From Xiheimicrobium sp052034585 (GTDB lineage Bacteria > Myxococcota > Myxococcia > Myxococcales > Myxococcaceae): DNA of 64,000 nucleotides. Positions 52,143 through 60,878 of this stretch are shown here, piece by piece. The stretch is taken from contig JBPOIJ010000035.1 in the NCBI GenBank assembly GCA_052034585.1, forward strand, positions 98,775 through 162,774, given 5' to 3'. The stretch's first letter is position 1, and the number at the start of each line of letters is the position of its first letter. The translations under genes and the position numbers were made by a program. The notes under the pieces are model-generated. The model did no database searches and was not told the DNA's origin. It saw only the letters and a list, made by a program, of their open reading frames with translations.

Positions 52143-53407
52143 GCGCACCGCCTCGGCCTCCGAAGGGAGACGGACGCTACGACTACGCGCCGCGCCGCTC
52201 GTCGCCGGATCGAAAGCACGTGGTGCTGGCGGTCGACGACGATCTCAACAACCTCAAGCTGGTCAGCGCGACCCTCACCCTCGAGGGCTACGAGGTGGTG
52301 TGTGCGGCCTCTGGAGAAGAGGCGCTCGAGCTCTTGCCGACGCGGGCGATCGATCTCCTCCTCCTCGACGTGCGCATGCCGGGCCTCGACGGCCTCGACG
52401 TCTGCCGCCGGGTACGCGCCGACGCCACCTTCGCCCGAATGCCGATCGTCTTCCTCACCGCCGATCAGTCCGACAACGAGCGCATGCAGGCGGGCCTCGA
52501 TGCCGGCGGAGACGAGTATCTCCACAAGCCGATCTCGCGGCGCATGCTCTCGGCGCGGGTTCGCAACCTCATTCGGCTGGCGAACGCCGATCGCGAGCGC
52601 CAGCTGCTCGTGCAGATCGCCCAGAGCGAGAAGCTCGCCGCGGTGGGACAGATCGCGGCGGGAATCGCGCACGAGGTGAACAACCCGCTCTCCTTCATTC
52701 TCTCGAACCTCGAGAGCCTGCGCGGCTACGTGAACGATCTGGTCAAGGCGCTCCATGGCTACCGGCAGGGGTGCGAGCTGGGGCGTCGGCTGGACGAGTC
52801 ACTCGATCTCGACGCCGTGATGAACGATCTGACGCCGCTGCTCGACGAGACGGTGCAGGGCGGCCGTCGGGTGCGCGCCATCGTGCAGGAGCTCAAGACC
52901 TTCAGCCGGCAGGACGTGGAGACGCTCGAGACCGTCGATCTGGCCGAGGTGGTTCGGTCGACGCTCCTGCTCACCGAGCGCGAGCTCGCCTCACGGGCGA
53001 CGGTGGTGAAGGAGCTGACCGCGGTGCACGTGTTCGCGCCGCGCCAGAAGATGCACCAGGTCATGCTCAACCTGCTCGTCAACGCGATTCACGCCATCGA
53101 CGCGCGTGCGCTCGGAGCCGGCGAGCGGCACACCCTGACCGTCGCGACGAGAGCGGAGGGCGACGACGCGGTGCTCGAGGTCTCCGACACCGGCTGCGGC
53201 ATGACCGAGGCCGTGCAGAAGCGCATCTTCGAGCCGTTCTTCACCACCAAGCCGGTCGGCGTGGGAACGGGCCTGGGCTTGTCGGTGTGCGCGATGGCGA
53301 TCGAGCGGCTCGGCGGTCACATCGACGTGAGGAGCGCGCTGGGGAAGGGAACGACCTTCACGATTCGCGTGCCCAACGGCGTCGGCGCGGCGCGCGTGGC
53401 GAGCTGA
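52139..53407 (+). CDS. Receiver-histidine kinase fusion
   Basis: 422 residues: receiver with Asp77 in LLLLDVRMPGLDG, then HisKA with His178 in AAGIAHEVNNPLSFILSN and HATPase_c (NLLVNAIHA, DTGCGMTEAV, FFTTKPVGVGTGLGLSV). It lacks membrane segments. The order receiver-kinase means it is itself a target, probably of the hybrid kinase upstream, and then passes phosphate on. No DNA-binding partner is nearby. Confidence 0.93.
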   Translation: MSAPPRPPKGDGRYDYAPRRSSPDRKHVVLAVDDDLNNLKLVSATLTLEGYEVVCAASGEEALELLPTRAIDLLLLDVRMPGLDGLDVCRRVRADATFARMPIVFLTADQSDNERMQAGLDAGGDEYLHKPISRRMLSARVRNLIRLANADRERQLLVQIAQSEKLAAVGQIAAGIAHEVNNPLSFILSNLESLRGYVNDLVKALHGYRQGCELGRRLDESLDLDAVMNDLTPLLDETVQGGRRVRAIVQELKTFSRQDVETLETVDLAEVVRSTLLLTERELASRATVVKELTAVHVFAPRQKMHQVMLNLLVNAIHAIDARALGAGERHTLTVATRAEGDDAVLEVSDTGCGMTEAVQKRIFEPFFTTKPVGVGTGLGLSVCAMAIERLGGHIDVRSALGKGTTFTIRVPNGVGAARVAS

Positions 53408-53410
53408 CGC

Positions 53411-54109
53411 TCAGGGAATTCCCGAGCAGGGGAGGCTCCCGCTCACGCACACCTGGATCGTCTGACTGCCTTGGGTGAAGGCGCAGCACTTCTGGGCCGA
53501 GGGACAGTCGGTGGCGTGGCTGCACACGCGCGCGTTCCCTCCGGTGGGGCAGGTGAGGCCGACGTTGGTGGTGCAGGTCGCGCGGCAGCTCGAGGAGAGG
53601 GACTGCGCAGGGCACACCGGGAAGGAGCCGGGCCCGAGATCCATCACTGCGCAGCAAAACGGAGTGCCCGCGTCGCCGTTGCAGTCGGCTGGCTCGTCGC
53701 ATTCCCAAGCCGCTCCCGCGTCGGGGCACGCGCTCTGACAGCTGAAGCCCAAGATGCCTCCCATGAGCGACCCGCAGCAGGTCGGCGTGGCGCCGCTGCA
53801 GGTGGAGCTTCCACAGACGACCCCAGGCATTCCGGTCGAGCCGCCCGCGCTGCCGCCCGCCGTCGAGCCACCGCCTGCCGAACCGCCCGAGGTCGAACCG
53901 CCGCCCGTCGCGCCGCCCGCGGTCGAGCCACCGGCGCTCGAACCACCCGCAGCGCCGCCTCCGCTCGAGCCGCCCGCGCTGGAGCCGCCACCGCTGCCGA
54001 TGAACCCACCGCCAGTGCCCGAGAGCCCGCCGCCGCTGCCCCCGTCCTTTCCGGACGTGGAGCCGCAGGAGAAGACGATCAACGTCGCGGAGAGCAGGAG
54101 CGTTCGCAT
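53411..54109 (-). CDS. Gly/Ser-linker Cys-rich lipoprotein
   Basis: 232 residues. MRTLLLSATLIVFSC is the lipoprotein signal, then about 75 residues of Gly, Ser, Thr and Ala (GGGSSAGGSSGGGAAGG...), and a Cys-rich domain with CSGATPTCC, CQSACPDAG, CCAVMDLGPG and CPSAQKCCA. The layout equals that of the 19-repeat lipoprotein at 11436 but without the array. Function is unknown; probably displayed on the cell surface. It is convergent with the kinase gene, with a three-base gap. Confidence 0.8.
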   Translation of the reverse strand: MRTLLLSATLIVFSCGSTSGKDGGSGGGLSGTGGGFIGSGGGSSAGGSSGGGAAGGSSAGGSTAGGATGGGSTSGGSAGGGSTAGGSAGGSTGMPGVVCGSSTCSGATPTCCGSLMGGILGFSCQSACPDAGAAWECDEPADCNGDAGTPFCCAVMDLGPGSFPVCPAQSLSSSCRATCTTNVGLTCPTGGNARVCSHATDCPSAQKCCAFTQGSQTIQVCVSGSLPCSGIP

Positions 54110-54184
54110 GGTTCGCTCCTTAGTCGAAGGCGCAGGTGGGACGAGGCTTCTCGTCGAGCCGTGACGCGCCTCGCCGTGGCCTGC

Positions 54185-54574
54185 TCACTTCGAAGGCTGC
54201 GGCGCCGCGGCGAGCAGCTCGTGCTCGATGAACTCGCGATGGTAGTGGCCAGCGCGGTAGCCGACGACGCGCTCCACCTCGCGGCCCTTCGAGAAGTAGA
54301 CGACGGTCGGGGTCCCCGAGATGCCGAGGCGCGCGGCGGTCTTCGGGGCCGTCGCCACGTCGAACTCCGCCACCTTCACCCGGCCCTGGTACTCGCGCGA
54401 GAGCTGCATGACGACGGGCTCGAGGAGCTTGCACGGCCCGCAGTTCTGCCCCCACACGTCGAGCAGCACGGGCACCGAGCTGTGGAGCACTTCCTTCTTG
54501 AAGTTGTCGTCGGAGATCGCGACCACTTGATGCGGCTCGGTCTCGAGGCCGAGCAGACGAGAGAACCAACCCAT
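54185..54574 (-). CDS. trxA: Thioredoxin
   Basis: 129 residues. The active site is WGQNCGPCK (Cys45, Cys48), with cis-Pro in ISGTPTVVYF. The N-terminal MGWFSRLLGLE is longer than in housekeeping Trx. The ATG at 54574 was chosen, 32 bases after the purF stop; a longer frame runs on but overlaps purF. It reduces disulfides in the cytosol. It is probably co-transcribed with purF. Confidence 0.88.
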   Translation of the reverse strand: MGWFSRLLGLETEPHQVVAISDDNFKKEVLHSSVPVLLDVWGQNCGPCKLLEPVVMQLSREYQGRVKVAEFDVATAPKTAARLGISGTPTVVYFSKGREVERVVGYRAGHYHREFIEHELLAAAPQPSK

Positions 54575-54606
54575 GGGCGATGAGAGCCGCGAGCCGTCGC
54601 GAGGGT

Positions 54607-55959
54607 TCAGCTCGTCGGGCTCAGGGGCGTCGGGTACTTCCCGGTGAAGCAGGCGGTGCAGAACGAGGCGCCAGTCGCGTCGCCCGCGGCGGTGACGAGG
54701 CCCTTCGTCGAGAGGTAGCCGAGCGAGTCGGCGGTCACATAGCGGGCGATCTCTTCGTTCGAGTGCGAGGCCGCGATCAGCTCCTGCCGGCTCGGGGTGT
54801 CGATGCCGTAGTAGCAAGGCCAGGCGGTGGGCGGGCTCGAGATGCGCAGGTGCACCTCCTTCGCGCCCGCGTCCTTCAGCATCTTGACGATCTTCCGCGA
54901 GGTCGTGCCACGCACGATCGAGTCGTCGACCGCGACCACGCGCTTGCCCTCGAGCGTCGAGCGAACTGGCGCGAGCTTGAGCTTCACTCCGAAGTGCCGA
55001 ATCGACTGCTGCGGCTCGATGAAGGTGCGGCCGACGTAGTGGCTGCGAATGAGCCCCACGTCATAGGGGATCTTCGCCTGCTCCGCGTACCCGATGGCCG
55101 CCGCGACGCCGCTGTCCGGCACCGCGATGACGACGTCGGCCTCGGTGGGCTGCTCGAGCGCGAGCTGCATGCCCAGCTTCTTTCGCACCGAGAAGACCGA
55201 CTCGCCGAACACGCGGGAGTCGGGTCGGGCGAAGTACACCAGCTCGAACACGCAGCGGCCGTGGCCCTTCTTCTCGAAGGGAAAGCTGCTCTTGAGCCCG
55301 TTCTCGTCGATCACCACCATCTCGCCGGGTTCGACCTCGCGCAGGAACTCGGCCTCGATGAGGTTGAGCGCCGTCGTCTCGCTCGCGAGCACGTAGGCTT
55401 CCTTGAGCCGACCGAGCACCAGCGGCCGAAACCCGATCGGGTCGCGCACGCCGATGAGCTGCTTGTCGCTCAAGAAGAGGAGCGAGAACGCGCCGGTCGT
55501 CTTCTTGAGCGCCTCGACCACCTTCGCCTCGAGGTTGGGCGCCTTCGAGCGGGCGATGAAGTGGATGATGTTCTCGGTGTCGGCATCGGACTGGAAGATG
55601 GCGCCCTCGTTCTCGAGGTTCTTCCGGGTGCTGTCGGCGTCGACGAAGTTGCCGTTGTGGGCGACCGCGAGCTGCCCTCCGGCGAACGAGACCTGCAGCG
55701 GCTGGGCGTTCTTGAGGTGGCTGCCGCCCGCCGTCGAGTAGCGCACGTGGCCGATGGCGACTGATCCCGGCAGCTGCTCGAGCACCGGCTCGGTGAAGGT
55801 GTCGGCGACGAGCCCCATGCCGCGAAAACTGCGCAGCCGTTGGCCGTCGCTGGTGACGATGCCGCCCGACTCCTGCCCGCGATGCTGGAGCGCGTGCAGG
55901 CCGAGGTACGTCAGGTTGGCGGCCTCTTCATGCCCGTAAATCCCGAAAATTCCGCACAT
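54607..55959 (-). CDS. purF: Amidophosphoribosyltransferase
   Basis: Makes phosphoribosylamine from PRPP and glutamine, the first step of purine synthesis. 450 residues from MCGIFGIYGHEEAANL; Cys2 is the glutaminase nucleophile. HRGQESGGI, GHVRYSTAG and NGNFVDADSTR build the glutamine site; VVAVDDSIVRGTTSRKIV is the PRPP loop. The C-terminal ALEQPTEADVVIAVPDSG and CYYGIDTPSR are typical. It is divergent from the ECF sigma gene with 108 bases between. Confidence 0.96.
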   Translation of the reverse strand: MCGIFGIYGHEEAANLTYLGLHALQHRGQESGGIVTSDGQRLRSFRGMGLVADTFTEPVLEQLPGSVAIGHVRYSTAGGSHLKNAQPLQVSFAGGQLAVAHNGNFVDADSTRKNLENEGAIFQSDADTENIIHFIARSKAPNLEAKVVEALKKTTGAFSLLFLSDKQLIGVRDPIGFRPLVLGRLKEAYVLASETTALNLIEAEFLREVEPGEMVVIDENGLKSSFPFEKKGHGRCVFELVYFARPDSRVFGESVFSVRKKLGMQLALEQPTEADVVIAVPDSGVAAAIGYAEQAKIPYDVGLIRSHYVGRTFIEPQQSIRHFGVKLKLAPVRSTLEGKRVVAVDDSIVRGTTSRKIVKMLKDAGAKEVHLRISSPPTAWPCYYGIDTPSRQELIAASHSNEEIARYVTADSLGYLSTKGLVTAAGDATGASFCTACFTGKYPTPLSPTS

Positions 55960-56067
55960 GGGCGCGCTTTCACCAGACTTCGCCGACCGGCTCAATCAGT
56001 GTAAGGGGAGGTCGGCCAAGCCTGTGTGGGGGCTCGCAATTTTCCTTTCCGAGAAAGGTTGCACACG

Positions 56068-56583
56068 GTGCCGCCAGCCGGGGTCCAGTCATCAGGACGG
56101 GTCAGTGACCTGTACCGGAAGTTTGGACCGGCGATCTATTCCCGATGTCGTCGTCTCTTGAAGGACGACGCCCTCGCCGAAGACGCCACGCAGGAGGTCT
56201 TCGTGCGAGTCATGCGACACATCGAGGCGGCTCCCGACGACTCAGCGGCGTTGGCGTGGATCTACCGCATCTCGACCAACTACTGCCTCAACCAGATTCG
56301 CGACCGGAGCCGGCAGGCCGAGCCGACCGCGCCCGAGGAGCTGCCCGAAGCCGAAGGGGAAGCCGTCGAGCCGCAGATGCTCGATCGCGAGCTGGCCCTC
56401 AAGCTGGTGTCGCGCACGCCCGAGAAGCTGCGCGAGACCGTTGTGCTCTACTACGTCGACGGGCTCGAGCAGGAGCAGGTCGCCAAGGCGCTCGGCATCT
56501 CTCGACGCACCGTCATCAACCGGCTGCAGGAGTTCCAGGAGCGCAGCCGCAAGTTCCTCACTCGCGAAGGAGGTGTCGCGTGA
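56068..56583 (+). CDS. ECF sigma factor of a caspase operon
   Basis: 171 residues. Region 2 (LYRKFGPAIYSRCRRLLKDD, EDATQEVFVRVMRHI, ALAWIYRISTNYCLNQIRD) and region 4 (LRETVVLYYVDGLEQEQVAKAL, ISRRTVINRLQEF) are intact. The GTG start at 56068 follows GAGAAAGG; an in-frame GTG at 56026 is an alternative. Its stop overlaps the anti-sigma GTG (GTGA). It should bind the operon promoter in the gap before it, next to purF. Confidence 0.93.
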   Translation: MPPAGVQSSGRVSDLYRKFGPAIYSRCRRLLKDDALAEDATQEVFVRVMRHIEAAPDDSAALAWIYRISTNYCLNQIRDRSRQAEPTAPEELPEAEGEAVEPQMLDRELALKLVSRTPEKLRETVVLYYVDGLEQEQVAKALGISRRTVINRLQEFQERSRKFLTREGGVA

Positions 56584-57344
56584 CCATCACCAACACCCGC
56601 GGGCATCTTTCCAGCGAGACCATCGACCTGTTGTTGTTGTCGGCGCTCTCGGCCAACGAAGCCAACGAAGCGAAGAGCCACCTCGACGGCTGCGCGAGCT
56701 GCAAGCAGCGCTGCGTCGAGCTCAACGCAGACAGCCAGAAGTTCACGCAGTACGTCTTCGCGCGCACCCTGCCGCAGGTCGAGCAGCGGCTCCAGGCGTC
56801 GCAGGAGTCGATCTTCGAGCGCTTCCGTCTCAAGTTCGTTCTGCCGGCGCTCGGGCTCGCCAGCGCGGCAGCGATTGCCCTCGCGGTCGGTGGGCCGGGC
56901 ACGCAGACCGAAGACGATCTCTACATCGGGCTCAAGGGCATCGAGTCCACCTTCGAGGTCTTCGCCCAGCGCGCGCAGGGCAACGTCTTCGTGGTGAAGC
57001 AGAACGCCGAGCTCAAGCCGAAGGATCGCATCCGCTTCGTGGTGAACCCCGGCCAGGCCAAGTACGTGATGGTCGTGTCGGTCGACGGGAAGGGCGCCTT
57101 CAGCGTCTACCACCCGATCGGCGGCACCGAGTCGGAGAAGGTCGACAAGCCCACCAAGCGGCTCGAGCTGGGCAGCACCGTCGAGCTGGACGACACGGTG
57201 GGGACCGAGAAGCTGCTGGTGGTGCTGTCCGAGTCGCCGGTGAAGGCCGAGGTCGTCAAGCAGGCCGTCGCCGCCAACCCCGCCGCGCCGAAGATCGAGG
57301 GTGCGAAGGTGCTGACCCAGGAGTTCGTGAAGGTCGCGCCGTGA
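56580..57344 (+). CDS. Zinc anti-sigma-like membrane protein with DUF4384-like domain
   Basis: 254 residues. N-terminal HxxxCxxC (His34, Cys38, Cys41 in SHLDGCASCKQRC) is the ZAS anti-sigma motif. A helix at 86-105 (FVLPALGLASAAAIALAVGG) crosses the membrane. The outer part has RFVVNPGQAKYVMVVSVDGKGAFSVYHP, close to DUF4384 in bacterial caspase operons. It should hold the sigma factor at the membrane until released. Both ends overlap the neighbours by four bases. Confidence 0.85.
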   Translation: MTITNTRGHLSSETIDLLLLSALSANEANEAKSHLDGCASCKQRCVELNADSQKFTQYVFARTLPQVEQRLQASQESIFERFRLKFVLPALGLASAAAIALAVGGPGTQTEDDLYIGLKGIESTFEVFAQRAQGNVFVVKQNAELKPKDRIRFVVNPGQAKYVMVVSVDGKGAFSVYHPIGGTESEKVDKPTKRLELGSTVELDDTVGTEKLLVVLSESPVKAEVVKQAVAANPAAPKIEGAKVLTQEFVKVAP

Positions 57345-58996
57345 GCTGGGCCTCGCTGCGAGGTGCTGGGCTGAGCGCCCTGGTGGTGTTCGCGTCGCTC
57401 GCGCCCCTCGAGGTGCGGGCGGAGACGCGCCGGGTGGCGATCGTCGTCGGAAACAACGCCGGCAGCGCCGCGATGCCGCCCTTGCGGTTCGCCGAGTCCG
57501 ACGCGGGGAAGATGGCGCGGGTGCTGGTCGAGCTGGGTGACGTGAACCCCGACGACGTGCTGCTGCTCCAGGGCCGCAAGGCTGCAGACGTGGAGCGGGC
57601 GATCACCGACGCGCGTGAGCGCATCACCATGTTCAAGCGCTCGCCCGACGTGCGCACCGTGCTGGTGTTCTTCTTCTCCGGTCACTCCGATGGCGAGGCG
57701 ATGGAGCTGGGAGACGAGAAGCTGCCGTACCCTCGGCTCAAGGCGCTGCTCGCGGGCTCTGGCGCCGACGTGCGGGTCTCCATCGTCGACGCGTGCCGCT
57801 CCGGCGCAGGGCTTCGAGAGAAGGGTGGCAAGGCCGCCGACGCCTTCGTGATCAAGCTCGCCGACACCCTCCAGCAGACGGGAGAGGCCTTCATCACTTC
57901 CAGCGCTGCCGACGAGGCCGCGCTCGAGTCGAACGAGGTGATGGGCAGCTACTTCACCCACAACCTCATCTCGGGCCTTCGCGGCGCGGCGGACATGTCG
58001 GGCGACAAGCTGGTGACCCTCGCCGAGGCCTACCGCTACGCGTACGACCGCACGGTGAGCGCGACGGCGGCGCTGACCGTTGGTGCACAGCACCCCTCCT
58101 ACGACTTCAAGCTCTCGGGGCAAGGCGAGCTGGTGCTGGCGTCGCTCCTCAAGCCGTCGTCGGTGCTCGTGCTGCCCGATGGCGCGGATCGCTCGTTGGT
58201 GACCGACGTGCTCCGCGATCAAGTCGTCGTCGAAGCTCCGGCCAACACCGCTCGCGAGTTCGCGCTGTCGCCGGGCGAGTACGCGCTCAGGCTCTTCAAG
58301 GAAGGGCAGTCGTACGCGGGGCGGGTGAAGCTGGGCGACGGGCAGAAGCGCACCATCGCCTGGGCCGAGCTCACTCCAGTGAAGTCGTCGGTCATCGTGG
58401 CCGCGAAGGGTGGCATCGAGATCTCGCAGCAGATGGACGCGAAGGAAGACACCGCGCCGATCGGCCTCTCGGTCGCGCTGGGCCTCACCGGTCGCGTGAC
58501 CGAGTGGGCACCAGAGGACTCGAGCGGGCTCAAGTACCAGCTGCGCGTCGGCCTCGAGCCGCTCACGACCCAGTTCGGCAGCTTCAACCTCTTCGGTCGC
58601 CCGCGGCTCGGCCGGGTGCGAGTGCAGGGCGAGCTGACGCTCCATCTCCTCGGCGAGGCGACGACCGAGGCGTTCCGTCGCAACGAGTACGGCCTGCAGC
58701 TACGGGCAGGCTATCGGCTGGCGTTCGAGTGGTGGCGGCTCAACCTCGGCGTCGGGCTCGAGGCGGGCGGTGGGCTGCTGGCGACGTCGGACAACGTGCT
58801 GAGCACGACTGGTGTGCTGGTGGCTGCGCCGAGAGTGACGCTGCGGGCGCGCATCGCGGGGCCGGTGTGGCTGCTCGTCGAGGGCGACTTCCCGGTGATC
58901 GGTGCGCCGTTCTCGCCCGACGGCCGGCCTGAGAACGTCTTCCTCCGTCCCTACGCGTTCGCGGCGGCCTCGGCGGGCTTCCTGATCACGTTCTGA
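57341..58996 (+). CDS. Secreted caspase-fold protein with C-terminal barrel
   Basis: 551 residues from a GTG overlapping the anti-sigma stop. Signal peptide (LSALVVFASLAPLEVRA), then a C14 caspase/metacaspase domain with RRVAIVVGNNAG, His115 in FFFSGHSDG and Cys152 in SIVDACRSGAG, so the dyad is present. A beta-sandwich link (about 260-360) and a barrel-like end (about 380-551, ending GFLITF) follow. The C-terminal Phe fits outer-membrane insertion. It is coded with a sigma and anti-sigma factor, so it may cleave a target in the envelope after a signal. Confidence 0.85.
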   Translation: MSWASLRGAGLSALVVFASLAPLEVRAETRRVAIVVGNNAGSAAMPPLRFAESDAGKMARVLVELGDVNPDDVLLLQGRKAADVERAITDARERITMFKRSPDVRTVLVFFFSGHSDGEAMELGDEKLPYPRLKALLAGSGADVRVSIVDACRSGAGLREKGGKAADAFVIKLADTLQQTGEAFITSSAADEAALESNEVMGSYFTHNLISGLRGAADMSGDKLVTLAEAYRYAYDRTVSATAALTVGAQHPSYDFKLSGQGELVLASLLKPSSVLVLPDGADRSLVTDVLRDQVVVEAPANTAREFALSPGEYALRLFKEGQSYAGRVKLGDGQKRTIAWAELTPVKSSVIVAAKGGIEISQQMDAKEDTAPIGLSVALGLTGRVTEWAPEDSSGLKYQLRVGLEPLTTQFGSFNLFGRPRLGRVRVQGELTLHLLGEATTEAFRRNEYGLQLRAGYRLAFEWWRLNLGVGLEAGGGLLATSDNVLSTTGVLVAAPRVTLRARIAGPVWLLVEGDFPVIGAPFSPDGRPENVFLRPYAFAAASAGFLITF

Positions 58997-59030
58997 CGAG
59001 CAGTCGAGCCGAACGCTTGAGCGTCGCGAG

Positions 59031-60599
59031 GTGCGCTGCAAGAAGCGTCTCTCCATGCTCTCCCTCGCGCTCGCTCTGGTGCTGACGGTCGATGGAGGTG
59101 TCGCGTTCTCCGCGGCCGCAACGACCGGTGTCATCACCGAGGCGCACGACCAGCCTGCGTCGGTCACCGCGGTGCTCGCCGTCGAGGCCAGCGCGTCGGT
59201 CGCCACGCCCGTCGGGACGGTGAGCGGGCGCGCTGCTCCACTGGTGCAGCCAGACGGGCTGCGAGATCTTGGGAGCTTCATCGAGCTCGAGCGCTCCTGG
59301 GCAGCCGATCGCTCCGTGGCCGTGAGAGTCGAGCCGTTCAACCCCAACCTGCACCTCGTCACCTTCGACTGGGCGAACGCCATTGGGCGGAGGTTTCCCG
59401 AGACGACCGGAGTCGCGCCAGTCGCTTCGTCGCGGCTGCGCTTGGGTGACGTCGGGGCTTCGCTCGCCCTTCGTGCGTCTCGGGGCTTCGACGTGCTCTT
59501 GGTCGACGTCGTGGGGGGCGCCTCGTTCCAAGTCGGGCGCTGGTCCTTCGAGGCACGCGGCGCGCGGTTGAGCCACGGTGAGTCCGACCTGCTGCAGCTG
59601 CTCGGGCGTCACGAGTCGATGTGGACGGCGTTCGGCGCCGGGAGAATCTCCTGGGCGTCTGGAGTCGTCGATCCTCCACTCGATCTCGTCGTCTACGGCT
59701 CCGACCCTCGGCGCTTCGAGCGCTTCTTTCGGGTCCCCACGTTCGAGTCGACGACGCTGGCGGTCGCGGTCTCGCTCGAGGGAGGTGCTGGAGGACAACG
59801 GCTCCGCGACGGCTCGACCTTCAGTACGATGAAGATCGCCGCACTCCTCTACGCCGATGCGCAGCTTCGAGTCCGGTTGGGCCACACCCGGTTTTCCCTC
59901 GTCGCGCGCACTGCGAACGCTGAGTTTCTCCTCGCCGACGTGCTGGGGTTTCCGCGGCAGATGGCGGTTCCGTCGGACAGCTCGCCGTGGCTCGTCGCCA
60001 TCGCCGCCCTCGAACACACCTTCCTCGGCCCGAGCCTCACTCCCGGAGTCGTGGTGCGGGTGTGGCGGCCTGCGTACCTCACGCGCACGATCGACTTCGG
60101 TGGTGCACCTCCGCCTCAGTTCATCGGCGCACGTCTGCTGATCATCGAGGGCCGCTTCGTCTCCCCGCTCCTGCCCGATATGAACGTCGACACCTTGGTG
60201 GCGATGAAGTTCTCGCTCCGATGGACACCCGTCGAGCAGTTCGGGCTCTTCAGTGAGCTCGAGGTGAAGCGCGATCAGCGCGTCTCGTTGGTGAGCACTG
60301 CTGCGACGTGGAGCTGGACTGGGCGCGGTTCTGACGCTGGAGGAACGAACGAGGGGGCGGAGCGGTCGGCCTACACCAGCGCTCGGAGCTCGGACTCGGC
60401 GAGCGCGCCGTTCATCGTGCGGACCGAGAGTCGAGCCCGTTCGCGCACCGTCGCTTCGTCGACCGGCCGGTTCCACACGAGGCTCGCTTGGCGGTTCGGC
60501 TGCACCTCGCCCTGCGCGACCACCTCGCCGTCGATGACGACGTCCACCAAGGTGACTTCCGAGTGGTGTGGGCTCGGCGACGACGACGTCTGGGCATGA
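59031..60599 (+). CDS. Barrel-like outer membrane protein with probable lost stop codon
   Basis: 522 residues as read. Signal peptide RLSMLSLALALVLTVDGGVAFS. Residues about 60-430 have alternating strands (RFSLVARTANAEFLL, RFVSPLLPDMNVDTLVAMKFSLRW, VSLVSTAATWSWTG). From about 60330 the frame turns into Ser/Thr/Arg-rich sequence that is the antisense of the next gene. In another frame GCGCGGTTCTGA at 60322-60333 would end the protein in Phe, as most barrels do, so a small frameshift is likely. It lies 34 bases after the caspase gene and is probably in the same operon. Confidence 0.55.
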   Translation: MRCKKRLSMLSLALALVLTVDGGVAFSAAATTGVITEAHDQPASVTAVLAVEASASVATPVGTVSGRAAPLVQPDGLRDLGSFIELERSWAADRSVAVRVEPFNPNLHLVTFDWANAIGRRFPETTGVAPVASSRLRLGDVGASLALRASRGFDVLLVDVVGGASFQVGRWSFEARGARLSHGESDLLQLLGRHESMWTAFGAGRISWASGVVDPPLDLVVYGSDPRRFERFFRVPTFESTTLAVAVSLEGGAGGQRLRDGSTFSTMKIAALLYADAQLRVRLGHTRFSLVARTANAEFLLADVLGFPRQMAVPSDSSPWLVAIAALEHTFLGPSLTPGVVVRVWRPAYLTRTIDFGGAPPPQFIGARLLIIEGRFVSPLLPDMNVDTLVAMKFSLRWTPVEQFGLFSELEVKRDQRVSLVSTAATWSWTGRGSDAGGTNEGAERSAYTSARSSDSASAPFIVRTESRARSRTVASSTGRFHTRLAWRFGCTSPCATTSPSMTTSTKVTSEWCGLGDDDVWA

Positions 60600-60820
60600 C
60601 CGCCGCCGCGGTAGATGCAGCCGGTGGTGAAGTCGACGATGAGACAGATGGCGCCCGGCAGCAGTCCGGGGATCAGCCAGAGCAGGTCGATGATCAGCAC
60701 CGGAACGTCGATCTGCCCTCCGTTTCGTCCGCGTCGACCGGGGTAGAGGATGAAGCCGCAGCCGGAGGTGGCGGCGCCCAGTCCGAGAACGACGGAACGT
60801 CTGCTGATGGGAGTGGACAT
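60371..60820 (-). CDS. Small lipoprotein with conserved PGLLPGA-type motif
   Basis: 149 residues. SRRSVVLGLGAATSGC is a Tat-like lipoprotein signal. The middle, LLWLIPGLLPGAICLIVDFTTGCIY, recalls a family of small envelope lipoproteins found in many proteobacteria. The C-terminus is plain. It overlaps the end of the + strand barrel gene by 229 bases; this gene's codon pattern and motif support it as the real one in the overlap. Confidence 0.75.
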   Translation of the reverse strand: MSTPISRRSVVLGLGAATSGCGFILYPGRRGRNGGQIDVPVLIIDLLWLIPGLLPGAICLIVDFTTGCIYRGGGHAQTSSSPSPHHSEVTLVDVVIDGEVVAQGEVQPNRQASLVWNRPVDEATVRERARLSVRTMNGALAESELRALV

Positions 60821-60878
60821 GGGAGTGTCTCCCCCTTCAGGTCGCTTTGCACGTGCGCTCCAGCGCCGACGCGTGGGC

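Noticed and set aside
56580..58996. Classical toxin-antitoxin or CBASS-type defence system
   Set aside because: There is no nucleotide cyclase, NTPase or small toxin; the caspase is secreted by its signal peptide, which fits an envelope response better than intracellular defence.
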